Below, one piece after another: positions 11,200 through 20,011 of a stretch of 64,000 nt of DNA. Origin of the DNA: Xestospongia bergquistia (Eukaryota; Porifera; Demospongiae; Haplosclerida; Petrosiidae). The stretch covers positions 5,617,501 through 5,681,500 of the forward strand of contig OZ014414.1 of assembly GCA_963965975.1 (NCBI GenBank), written 5' to 3'. Below the pieces are notes generated by a model. It saw only the letters and a program-made list of their open reading frames with translations. It made no database searches and was not told the origin of the DNA. The stretch's first letter is position 1. Each line of letters opens with the position of its first letter. The translations under genes were made by a program, and so were the position numbers.

Positions 11200-11355
11200 T
11201 ACCCCTCTGTGGTTGCTCTACATTGCCGTTGCCAGCGTATACCTCCTATAGCTACATCCAGTGTAATGAGATATAGAGAGAATGACAATTACAGAAGTGC
11301 AACCAGAGATTGGTTTTCACTGTCCATGGGAGATTTTACAGAGCTGGTTGAATAA
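11200..11355 (+). CDS. Unrecognised terminal exon
   Basis: After an acceptor (TGTGTGCAG, 11191-11199) a frame is open for 51 codons to TAA at 11353-11355, with normal codon use (VALHCRCQRIPPIATSSVMR in the middle). It may end the gene represented by 10886-11104. No domain seen. Confidence 0.35.
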   Translation, partial: YPSVVALHCRCQRIPPIATSSVMRYRENDNYRSATRDWFSLSMGDFTELVE

Positions 11356-11769
11356 TGAGCCCACTCCTACATATATATGTCATAATGTTAAAAAGGGGAT
11401 GTTGAAACATTTACTTTTATAGAGTCATGTTTATTCTTGAGGCAGTGCATACAAGAAGTTCATACTTGGTTATGCATTGAATTGATCTCAAGCACAAAGT
11501 CATTGAATACTACACGTTCATGTTAAGAATTGTAGTTTAGGAATTAAGGTTTGAGATCTTATGTCAAATTGTAAATACAAATGTTTTCACATACCTATAT
11601 TGTGGCTATGGGTTAAGTGTTAAAATATTAATTTATGTTATGGTTGTACATATACTGCTATTCCCCTATACTTGAAGTAGAAGTATCTGTCGATACTGAT
11701 ACTTATAATTAATTAGTATTAATTAATTACTGCACCCCGCATAAACATGTCATGGCTGATAAAAGAGAA

Positions 11770-11870
11770 ACTGGCAGTTTTTCACAATTAAACCAGCAGA
11801 CAGCTCCAAAGTTACATGCAATATCTGTGGAGACATTATCTCTCATGGAGGCCAAAAGAAAGATTAAGTG
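11770..11870 (+). pseudogene. BED-type zinc finger fragment
   Basis: A short stretch encodes FFTIKPADSSKVTCNICGDI followed by ISHGG, the first half of a BED zinc finger as in hAT transposases (C-X2-C after a hydrophobic start). The second half with paired His is not in frame. A short piece near 12400-12450 reading KTHLYLH may be the missing half. A remnant. Confidence 0.45.
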
Positions 11871-13190
11871 TGTAGCAGTGTAGCTACACTCGTTGATTGA
11901 ACAATATTAGTAATACAGTACATCCTTCATTAACTTTATGCTACTTTAATTATAATATTGTTAAAGCAGTAGCTTCACTAAGTGTATAAAAATAATCTTG
12001 TTGACTTTATTTTATTTATTTTTGATGAATATAGACACATTAAACTTATTGTACTGTCTTCAATTAGAACAGGTCCTTATAGGGTTTACCCCTCTCAAAA
12101 ATTTACTCTTTAGTGTGACGTAGGAGATATCTCACTCTTAAGACCACGTACGCTACTTTTAAATCATACTGGTTAGATTACACTTGTGGGTTCAACAAAA
12201 TGTTAACCACAATAATGTTTATGAATTTCATTATACATTTAATCCCTGACAGAAATAAATAAGAAAGTGTTTTATTGTGTAAGAGAGAGAGTTAACACGT
12301 AATTGTATGGAGGTAACATTAATGTATGCATTATTTTATAATTTTTATTATATATTATTACATATTTTCCTTCTCTTCTCAAATTTTTTTATACAGGTCT
12401 TTAGGTGGAGGTCGCTCTCTCAAGACTCATTTATACCTACATTAAGAATGTAAGTTCACTTTACACAAGGTCATATAGTGTAGTCATTGGTAATTATCAT
12501 TTGAAAGTGGTACATTCAACAGTTGTAAATTTTGTAGTGTGTATTTGTAATTAAAGTACTATGGAATTATATTGTCTTTTCACCACCACCCACCACCATA
12601 CATTCTAAGGCTAATCTCGGATCACTAATTTTAATTAATTAAAACACGAGGTGTGGTCAAAGTAAGCCCCACTTATGAGGGTTAGTGGGTGTAGCTGTTG
12701 AAGGGTGATGAGTGGCTGTGGTGCTATCAGTTAGTCTTACATTTGTAGGTGTGATTTGCCTAAGGTGTGTGGTTAAGTGTAACGTCCATTGCTATCCTCT
12801 TAGTTTACAACAAGTTTCTAATAAGTAAAATCCAACAATTTTGTGCCGCAAACAAAGTATAGTATATTGATGGGTTTTTAATTAATGTAAATGTATTGGA
12901 ATACTGTTGTAATTCATTTACTATAGCATATTTGATGTAAAAGCAATGTAATTGTAGTCACAACTTCCACTGGTAATCCACCAACATTCCAGCAAATAAA
13001 CAATATTGATAAAACATTTACATCATTTAAACAATAGTAACTGTAATATAAACATAATGTCAATTACAAAGGACACTGCTTATACCTCATGTTGTTAATA
13101 GTGAGGTTCCATAGTATAGGCTCCTATAATCATTTCATTAATGATATTGACACAACTTTTCATTAATATAATTCATTTATCAATTGTTAG
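11871..13190. other. Mostly non-coding
   Basis: AT-rich, with stops in all frames. Apart from the possible zinc-finger half near 12400-12450 I see no gene, RNA or strong repeat. Confidence 0.4.
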
Positions 13191-13191
13191 G

Positions 13192-13453
13192 TGACTGGGG
13201 CAAGCAGTGGTATGTAATACAGCTAGGCCTTTATCACTCTCTACCAAACCTCACATTATCTCTCCTGTCCCAACATTGACCACAAACAATAGTCAAGAGA
13301 TATTTGATGATGAATTAGATGATCTTTACAAAGATATTACATTCAATGGAGGCTACATTCCAAAGTTTCCACCCACTTCAACACCTATCCCCACGTCTAC
13401 TCTTACCCCTCATAAAGACCACACCCCCAATAGTACCTGTTATAATTTCCCAG
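13192..13453 (+). CDS. Unrecognised Pro/Thr-rich exon
   Basis: An open stretch ends at a donor (CCCAG|GTAACC, about 13453) and encodes SQEIFDDELDDLYKDITFNG then a Pro/Thr/Ser-rich tail. The acidic motif followed by low complexity suggests a regulatory, disordered region. The start is unclear. Product unknown. Confidence 0.35.
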
Positions 13454-13534
13454 GTAACCAAAAGTGTCTGCAATGAATCGTAATGGTCTGCCTTGTCACC
13501 TCAATGCTAATGTAAATTGGCCGTATTGTCATCG

Positions 13535-14151
13535 TCAATATGTTCCATGTCCATGACAATCCCTACCTTGTTGATTAGCATTGTAAGTGGCATCAATTGG
13601 ATCGTACCCTAAATAGTTAGCTCTATAACCTTCAAATTCACAATGGTCATAGTTGATACCTATTTTAAGAATTAAATGTCTCAACATTTTTAGTATGTCC
13701 TTACCTGAGTCAAGTATGTGAATATCAACACCCTCTCCATCGCCATAGGGCTCAAATTTACCATTTAATGTTGAACTAACTTGATCTATACAATCCAGTG
13801 CCCATGAGATAGTACCCTCAGCATATGTCTCTTCTTCAACAAACTCCACATTATCAAAATCTTTTACCTGAAAAGCAACAAGACTATAACAAGACTCCAT
13901 TTTTTAATTCATATAAAACTTACCTTATGTGCTCCATCTTCTGACAGCTCTGCAGTCACTATTTTAGCAAAAGGACCCTCATCAGCAATGGTCTCAAACT
14001 TGTCATGGTTGGTCTCGCTTTTCAACACAACAATATAGCGACCTGTTGTCTCAACTCCAGGATCAGCACGTATAACTCGACGAGCTTGCACTACAGCTAC
14101 TGTAGTGAGCAGATATATTAGCGCTAGTGGAAGGAGTTTTTCTTGCATCAT
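13535..14151 (-). pseudogene. Subtilase (S8) truncated after the catalytic His
   Basis: Three exons: 13924-14151, 13705-13867 and 13535-13659. Residues 1 to about 23 are a signal peptide (LLPLALIYLLTTVAVVQA); then comes an inhibitor-I9 prodomain (GRYIVVLKSETNHDKFETIA), then the start of a proteinase K/PCSK9-type S8 domain. The second intron is only 45 bp, in frame and stop-free; removing it joins HILDSG to INYDHCEFEG, the conserved block around the catalytic Asp. The chain reaches the catalytic His (RDCHGHGT), then meets TGA at 13535-13537. The Asn and Ser parts are absent, so no protease activity is expected. A secreted I9 prodomain might still inhibit other subtilases. Ordinary decay is equally likely. 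Confidence 0.75.
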
Positions 14152-14439
14152 TCTTTTGATGTCTTGATTTTCAACTGCACTGGCCTCTTTATATATGCAG
14201 GAACTCGCGAAGGAGCATGCAATGAACGTGGAATAACCTCCAAGTGAGCATGCAACTAGTATGGTATGTGCAATGGCTCATTGTGGGAAGTGATATAATC
14301 AAAATGTATTGGCTCTCGTTATAAAAATTCACAATAGTAACACTGACCACTAATCACCTCATCACTACCAAAAGGAACATGCAAGTAACGTGGTATGTGT
14401 GTGTGTGTGTGAAGGTCCTCATAATGGAAGGTTAACAGC

Positions 14440-14560
14440 TATAGAATGCTTAGCTGAAGTTGAATGAGGATTCCATCCATCTACATGAATAAGAATAGGA
14501 TCACCTTTCATTGCAAATGGCCAAGTTAAAAACATCTCTTCACAATGAGGACATTTAACA
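14440..14560 (-). pseudogene. Short coding remnant with a CxxC motif
   Basis: Reading leftward, KCPHCEEMFLTWPFAMKGD then HVDGWNPHSTSAKHSIAV reads smoothly for about 48 codons. It resembles a zinc-binding fragment of multi-copy sponge genes that I cannot name. No exon borders found. Confidence 0.3.
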
Positions 14561-14569
14561 GAAACTTGA

Positions 14570-15264
14570 TACTTGGCATATCACCTGACTTAATCAAGTC
14601 TGATTTAACAGTATTAAAGTAGCGTCAAGAAGTGTCCATTGGTAAACTTATGTAAAAAGTAAACTTGTTTAAACTGACCTAAATTGTTAATCTTGTATTT
14701 TAAAAATAATAAGATTGTATAATCAATAAATCAATCAGTAATAATCAAAAACAATGTAAGTAAATGAAGTGACGGAGTTGGGAATCAAGAAATGTAATAT
14801 TGCACAAATAACTAGTATTATTTTATGAAAATAAAGATATAAGGAATATAATGTGCTATAATAATATAATATATAATGTAATAATTGTAATATCCATAAT
14901 GAATCAAATTTGTAAGATCACAGAAGGAATAAAATGAACACAAACAACTAAATGATGAAGATTAAATGAAATAATCTATTTATATACTTTTTGAAGTGAT
15001 TAAGTACTCTTATAATTGGAAACAAATGGTAACAACAAACAAACAAACAAACAAACAAACAAGATTATGATAACAATTATGCAACATACAAATGCATAAC
15101 ATGCACATATAGACAAGAGATTAAATGAACTTTGACTGAATATTCTGTCATTTTATTTCAAGTCTATTTACACAAATGAGAAAAAGTTGCCTAGTACAAT
15201 GAAACTATTCACACAATTATGTTGCTATGGGAACCATTAGTCTGATTACTATCAATACTGACTT
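14570..15264. other. Non-coding stretch downstream of the homeobox gene
   Basis: AT-rich. Contains only the AAAC microsatellite and what is probably the 3' UTR of the homeobox gene. Confidence 0.5.
15031..15062. repeat. (AAAC)n microsatellite
   Basis: About seven copies of AAAC in a row. Confidence 0.9.
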
Positions 15265-16539
15265 TTAATTATAATAGTAGTCACTGTGGGAGGAGTTGAA
15301 TGAGCGAAAAAATGGTTGGTACGGTGTTGTACAACAACAAATGGGTGAGACATAACTATTGGGAGCTATAGCAGTTAAGGACCCATGGGCACCTCCTGTT
15401 GAATAGTACGTTGACTTAGGCAATGAAGGAGGAGGTGGTAAAGTTGGTTTGACATTCATTACTGTGGGATATCTAAAGTAGTCGGATAGAGCTGGACCAG
15501 TTAGAGAATAAAGAGGGGGTTGACTAGGAGCTCGAGTGAGAGTAGCTGTAGACAAAGGTTGGGTGTTATAAAAAAAAGTTAACCCCAGAGGAAGAGGTGC
15601 ACCAATGTGGAAGCCAGGCAAGCCACTGGGGGATGGAGTGAGTGGAAATATTTCCTTGCAAGATTTGGGAGATAGTCCGGCCTGTTCTAACTGTTGTCGA
15701 TGTTGTTTGTTCTTGCAGCGTCGATTTTGAAACCAAACTTTTACTTGTGTCTCTGTAAGCCTGAGAATGTCTGCTAACAACTCTCTCTCGTGTGGAGATA
15801 TGTAGTTTTGGAACGAATATATTCGCTCAAGCTCGTTGATTTGCATATGAGAGAATATACCTCTGGGCTGTCTCTTTCTCGATTCTCCAACAGAACTGTT
15901 TCCTAAAATTATATAAAAGTAAATATGAGTAACAGTTACGAAACATGACAAGCATTTTACAAGTATGTTATATATATATATATATAACCATAAATACGAA
16001 AATGGTACCTAACGCGCAAGTGAATTTTGAACAAATACTTGTGTAGAAACGGTTGCTACGCATCCATCTTGAGCAGGAAGTCAATATTATTTGGTATTCA
16101 TGAAGGTCAACCATTGATCTCGATACATAATGAATTTTAATAGTTCCTGTTTAAGATGGCTGCATAGCTAGCAACAGTTTATACGCGAGCGTTCACTTGA
16201 AATTTGTTTGCGCGTTAGGTACCATTTTCGTATTTATGGTCACAACACACACACAAGTGGAATCGAATACGACAAGGGGATAAAATGCATACCTTGTTCA
16301 CTGTTCTGACTGGAAGGAGGAGAGTCAGCGTCAACTGAAGGACTATCAGGAGGTTCCTTGCAATCTCCAAGTCCACTATCAATTGGTGAATTATCATCAC
16401 TGGATACATCTTGCCAGGCATTATTACTAACGCTGCACGTCGGTACCGGTGGTGGCGGCGGCAGAGGTGATCTCTCCAAAATATCGGAGATCATAAAAGA
16501 TGACGTCTTTCTCTCTGGTACAAGTGATTTACTATCCAT
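15265..16539 (-). CDS. NK-class homeobox transcription factor
   Basis: Two exons: 16293-16539 and 15265-15902. Exon 1 (82 residues) starts [11 protein letters not shown] and carries [12 protein letters not shown] at residues 13-24, an EH1/tinman-type motif that recruits Groucho co-repressors in NK proteins; a Pro-rich and an acidic Ser-rich stretch follow. Exon 2 encodes a homeodomain from about residue 92, with the invariant L16, F20-position hydrophobic (here Y), W48, F49, N51 and R53. [14 protein letters not shown] resembles NK3 and NK2/3/4-type proteins. Position 54 is Cys, where NK2/NK3 proteins have Tyr. The C-terminal tail is rich in Pro, Ser and Tyr. Both exons are intact and splice in phase. 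A foldback element sits in the intron. A nuclear DNA-binding repressor or activator; NK subclass unsure. Confidence 0.9.
15967..15986. repeat. (TA)n microsatellite
   Basis: A run of alternating T and A abuts the left end of the foldback element and is a common insertion target. Confidence 0.8.
15987..16240. mobile_element. MITE/foldback element in the homeobox intron
   Basis: The left end ACCATAAATACGAAAATGGT (continuing into CCTAACGCGCAA) is matched exactly in reverse complement at the right end, 16209-16240. With small gaps the inverted similarity extends about 90 bp inward on each side (a GTTGCTA block and a CCATCTT block occur in both arms). There is no coding capacity. No target duplication is clear because the left flank is a TA run. 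Confidence 0.8.
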
Positions 16540-16987
16540 AGTGGCTCGTTGTCTTGACTATTCAGCTGCAACAGCAACACGTATAGAATATGATGAATAA
16601 ATGATTATGCCAATCGCATTTATACTCGATCCAGACTTAATACACTATGACAACACTAGAAGCAACGAAAATCCACTTTAAAATGCTTGGTGAACGACTT
16701 TCTAAGCCAACTTTGCCCTCTTTCCTATGCATGTGAAGCTAACCAATTCAACACTTTGATACAAGCCATTAGGAGAAGGATGTTGTCAGGAGATTGATAA
16801 AGAGGTGTGTCTATCATATATCACTTCTCTTTCATCCCATTAATCTTCTATGTCTCATTAGACTGTCATACTACCTGTTTACATCACATTAATTAGTACC
16901 ACAAGGCAATAGATGGAGTAATATGTTGACAACACTTTAAACTATATGTCCATTAGAAGAGCGATTGGAAACTAAAGTGAATTAATA

Positions 16988-17280
16988 CTAATAACTAGTA
17001 GTTCTTAAAATAATATAGCTTACCACTAATTCAGACGTATAGTCTTGAGTACATTGAGTACATTTAGAGTTTTCAATCTTTGATTTCAAGTCCACATTTT
17101 CTCTTTTGAGGAGTTCAATTTCCACTTTTTGACTTGCAATATAATCGATTGCAGCATCAAGGATAAAAGATCTGTTGAATCTCCTGTCAGGAAGATTGAT
17201 CTTGATTCGTAATCTGTAAAGGTTAAGTGACATGTCTTTGTTAATCTTTCTTTTTCTTTCATTATGATGACTGTGTGTTG
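16988..17280 (-). CDS. Myc/Max-type bHLH-zipper exon
   Basis: Reading leftward one frame gives a basic region HSHHNERKRKINKD, helix 1 with LYRLRIKINLPD, helix 2 RSFILDAAIDYIASQ and a zipper-like EIELLKRENVDLKSKIE, then a donor (GTAAGC) after ELV. His, Glu and Arg at the usual E-box contact positions are present, but between HHN and ERKRK about two residues fewer than in Max (HHN-xx-ERKRR) are seen. The internal ATG at 17231-17233 is not the start. A stop at 16988 follows if the donor is not used. Upstream sequence from about 17290 is a palindromic repeat, so the first exon may lie beyond it. A nuclear dimeric transcription factor; exact paralogue unsure. Confidence 0.65.
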
Positions 17281-17289
17281 TTGTTTGGG

Positions 17290-17510
17290 TCCTACCATGT
17301 TTTTCATCACATAGGACCAGTCTGAGGACTGAAATTTTTGGACCCTGTGGTGGAACATTTTTTTCAAGGTATATAGGACCAATTTTACATGGAGAACTGG
17401 TCCTAGGACAATTTTTAAAATAAAATTAATGGTCCGGGAGACCAAAAATTTCAGTCCTAGGACTGAAATTTTTGGTCCCCGGGCCTTTTTTGAGGGGGGG
17501 GGGCGTTTTT
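17290..17510. repeat. Palindromic GGTCC/GGACC-rich element
   Basis: Contains a perfect 38-bp palindrome at 17440-17477 centred on CCTAGG (arm GACCAAAAATTTCAGTCCT). A further copy of GACTGAAATTTTTGG lies at 17325-17345 and several GGTCC/GGACC boxes lie around it. It is non-coding and ends near a run of ten G. A foldback/MITE-like insertion beside the bHLH exon is the likely reading. Confidence 0.65.
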
Positions 17511-18966
17511 TCAGTGACAGGATTTTTGTCTGAGGTAATTCGAAAAACGCTTACTGTTTGTTGTCGTTTATTCCTTCTTACGTGAGACTAGAAGCAGTTT
17601 GCGTTATTCACTCTCTATACACCCTTATAAGTCAGAAGTTCAATATTTTTCCTTCGCTATAGATTTTTATTGCCATGTGACTTACTGTTGGATTTAAAAC
17701 GATGCCCAGTGAAGGAAATGAATCTTCTCAAGAGCAGCAACCAGCTCAACCACAAAGACCCTCAGGCTGGCAAGTGTTAAAGAGTTGGCATTCCAGTTTT
17801 TATTTATTTATCTCATTACTAGTTTTTTTCGTAGAGGAAACAACACCCCCCCCCAACTGGTCCTGATGGTCAGCCATTAAAACCGGCTGGTAATATCTTT
17901 TCAATAGGGTAATATCTTTTCAATAGGACAGCCAATGGTGTGTGAGGGGTTTGGTAATGCCACTCCCACCCAATGCATTTAATTATTTAGGAATTATGTG
18001 TCTATCTCACTGATGTTGAAGGGGAGGAGCTTCATTTAAACACTGCCCATTTTTTATGGAGCTTAGATTTAGAGTTTGGGAATTGGGAAGATGGTACATT
18101 AAAAGACGGATGTAGATATGACGATATAACAATATCAGTTCCTGAGGCAAGATATTTCAATTAGATTAATATGATAATAGGGTTTTACCCTTCTTTAGAG
18201 TATACAGAATAATGGTTCTTGGTACATGCATGTGATATTAATAAAAGCAGGCAGTCCTATTGATGCTGATGATAAAGATTATGATAGTAATGCTATAGTA
18301 CATGAAATTAAATGTAAGCCGATGAACGAATGGTAAATAATTGATACTCTTTTTCTATAGTATTTAATCGATTTAAAAAAAAAAGAATACACAACACTGT
18401 TAATCTTATTACTGGTAAAGCTGATATACCACCTGATGCAATTAAGGTATTCATATAACCATTTATTCCCTCTTTATCTCTTCCTACATGATAGGCATCA
18501 GAACATACTACTGGTACAGATATAGAGATAGTATCATATTGGCATCCTAATATAACAATTAATGTTGTATATGATAATAATCATTTTGTAGAGACAAGTA
18601 CCAGCCCCATTAGACAAATGTGAGTGGTATGTAGACTAGTACCTTGTTGTTTAGTGTATTCTTTTGTAGATATTATATTTAATGAGTCAGGTAATTGGTA
18701 TTATCCTATACTTTATATCAATGATTACTGGAATTTAGCCTCTGAATATATGCCTTTAAATAATACTTTGAAGTAAGTTATCGGATCTTGTTGATGACCT
18801 TTGACCTTTTGTCATAAGAAATGTTACTTTACATTTATCATTTACTCCATTGTCATTCTTTCAATTTCGACTCTATGCATCTATGATGAGGGACAACCCT
18901 TGGGGACAATGGATGGGTCATCCTGATCCCTTGGATGAAGAACAGGACTCAGTCAAAGTAGGCATC

Positions 18967-19080
18967 CATCCATAATACCTCATTATACATCCATTGTAGT
19001 ACATCGTGTATCCATTGGACCTCATCATGTATCCATTGGACCTCATCATTTATCCATTGAACTTCATGCATCCATTAATA
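18967..19080. repeat. Tandem TCCATTGGACCTCATCA-type repeat
   Basis: Four to five imperfect copies of a unit of about 22 bp (ATCCATTGGACCTCATCAT) lie in an intron of the CLPTM1-like gene. Confidence 0.7.
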
Positions 19081-19484
19081 TTTTTATTCCATTTAGGAGA
19101 CATTATTGGAAACTAATCCCTATTTATTAGGTCTAACTATAATAGTTAGCATAGTACACTCAATATTTGAATTCTTGGCATTCAAAAATGGTAATGAGTC
19201 ATGTTATCAAATATTTTATTCATGTACAGAGTTGTTTTAACTTGATATGATAAATGACTCTCTGAGATATTTATCATATCAATATATTGATGTTATGGAT
19301 GTTCTAGTAACAAAATAGGGATCTTATAAGGTGTTTACCTTTTAAATATGTCTGTGTTAGCACATTCCTTTATCTTCCTTTGAATGAGACAGGTGGTGGT
19401 GTGTCTTTGTCAAAAATGTCTTCATACCTTTTATTTCCTTTGTACTAGTAGACAGCATCTGTATTATAATACCAGTGTTAATAC

Positions 19485-19680
19485 TAATATACTAAATAAA
19501 GTATACTAACTAATAATGTACTAGTATATTAACTAATATGCTAGTATACTAACTAATGTAGTAGTATACTAACTAATGTACCAGTGTACTAACTAATGTA
19601 CCAGTATACTAACTAATGTACTAGTATACTAACTAATGTACTAGTATACTAACTAATGTACTAGTATACTAATTTATTAT
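19485..19680. repeat. 20-bp minisatellite in an intron
   Basis: Eight or more copies of ACTAGTATACTAACTAATGT in direct tandem, the last ones nearly identical. The unit contains TACTAAC, which matches a strong branch-point sequence, and lies just upstream of the acceptor of CLPTM1 exon 9. Confidence 0.9.
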
Positions 19681-19738
19681 ACTTATATTTATTAGATGTC
19701 CAGTTCTGGTGGAGTCGTAAATCTCTTGAAGGTCTTTC

Positions 19739-19743
19739 TGTTC
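19739..19743. repeat. Target-site duplication TGTTC, left copy
   Basis: TGTTC immediately precedes the left LTR and recurs at 24158-24162 after the right LTR. Confidence 0.95.
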
Positions 19744-19988
19744 TGTTGTGAACTAACCTAAGTGTGTTAATTAGTGTAAATTTAGGATTATACAATTATG
19801 GTTTGTGTTGATTACTTTGTGTTAATATCTTTTATGCTAGGTCATTGTTACATTGTTCCTTTCTTGTGTAGCTTTTGCTCATGTGTAAATTAGTTCTCAT
19901 TTGCTCTACTTGTATTTAAGTTGTTCACTTTCCTAGTTGTTCATGACAATAAATTCTAGTCAGTTAATAAAGTGATTAGGACATTACA
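19744..19988 (+). repeat. 5' LTR
   Basis: Begins TGTTGTGAACTAACCTAAGT and ends GGACATTACA. A CAATAAA polyadenylation-like signal lies near its end. Confidence 0.95.
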
Positions 19989-20011
19989 ATTGGTGACGAG
20001 GGTAAACTTCG

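Larger units (their letters stand above)
17701..19743 (+). pseudogene. CLPTM1: CLPTM1-like gene, 5' part up to the retrotransposon
   Basis: CLPTM1 is a multipass membrane protein of the secretory pathway. Nine exons cover its first half: exon 1 from 17701 (MPSEGNESSQEQQPAQ; WQVLK; first TM), 17991-18146, 18199-18316, 18361-18446, about 18496-18612, 18671-18774, 18823-18957, 19098-19189, 19696-19743. Landmark matches are SYWHPNITINVVYD, NPWGQWMG, DEEQDSVK, LLETNPYLLGLTIIVSIVHS and SRKSLEGLSV. Exon 1 has two one-base gaps in frame (near AGTTGG at 17785 and in the C9 run at 17845) and a 19-bp tandem duplication near 17890-17930. Intron 2 has a GC donor. The exon 5/6 junction is also out of phase. 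Exon 9 is cut by the retrotransposon. Frameshifts could partly be sequencing error; the insertion is not. Confidence 0.85.

Noticed and set aside
17086..17445. 119-codon minus-strand frame over the bHLH exon
   Set aside because: It reads out of frame through the basic region and into the palindromic repeat. The frame giving HHNERKRK and ILDAAIDYI is the real one.
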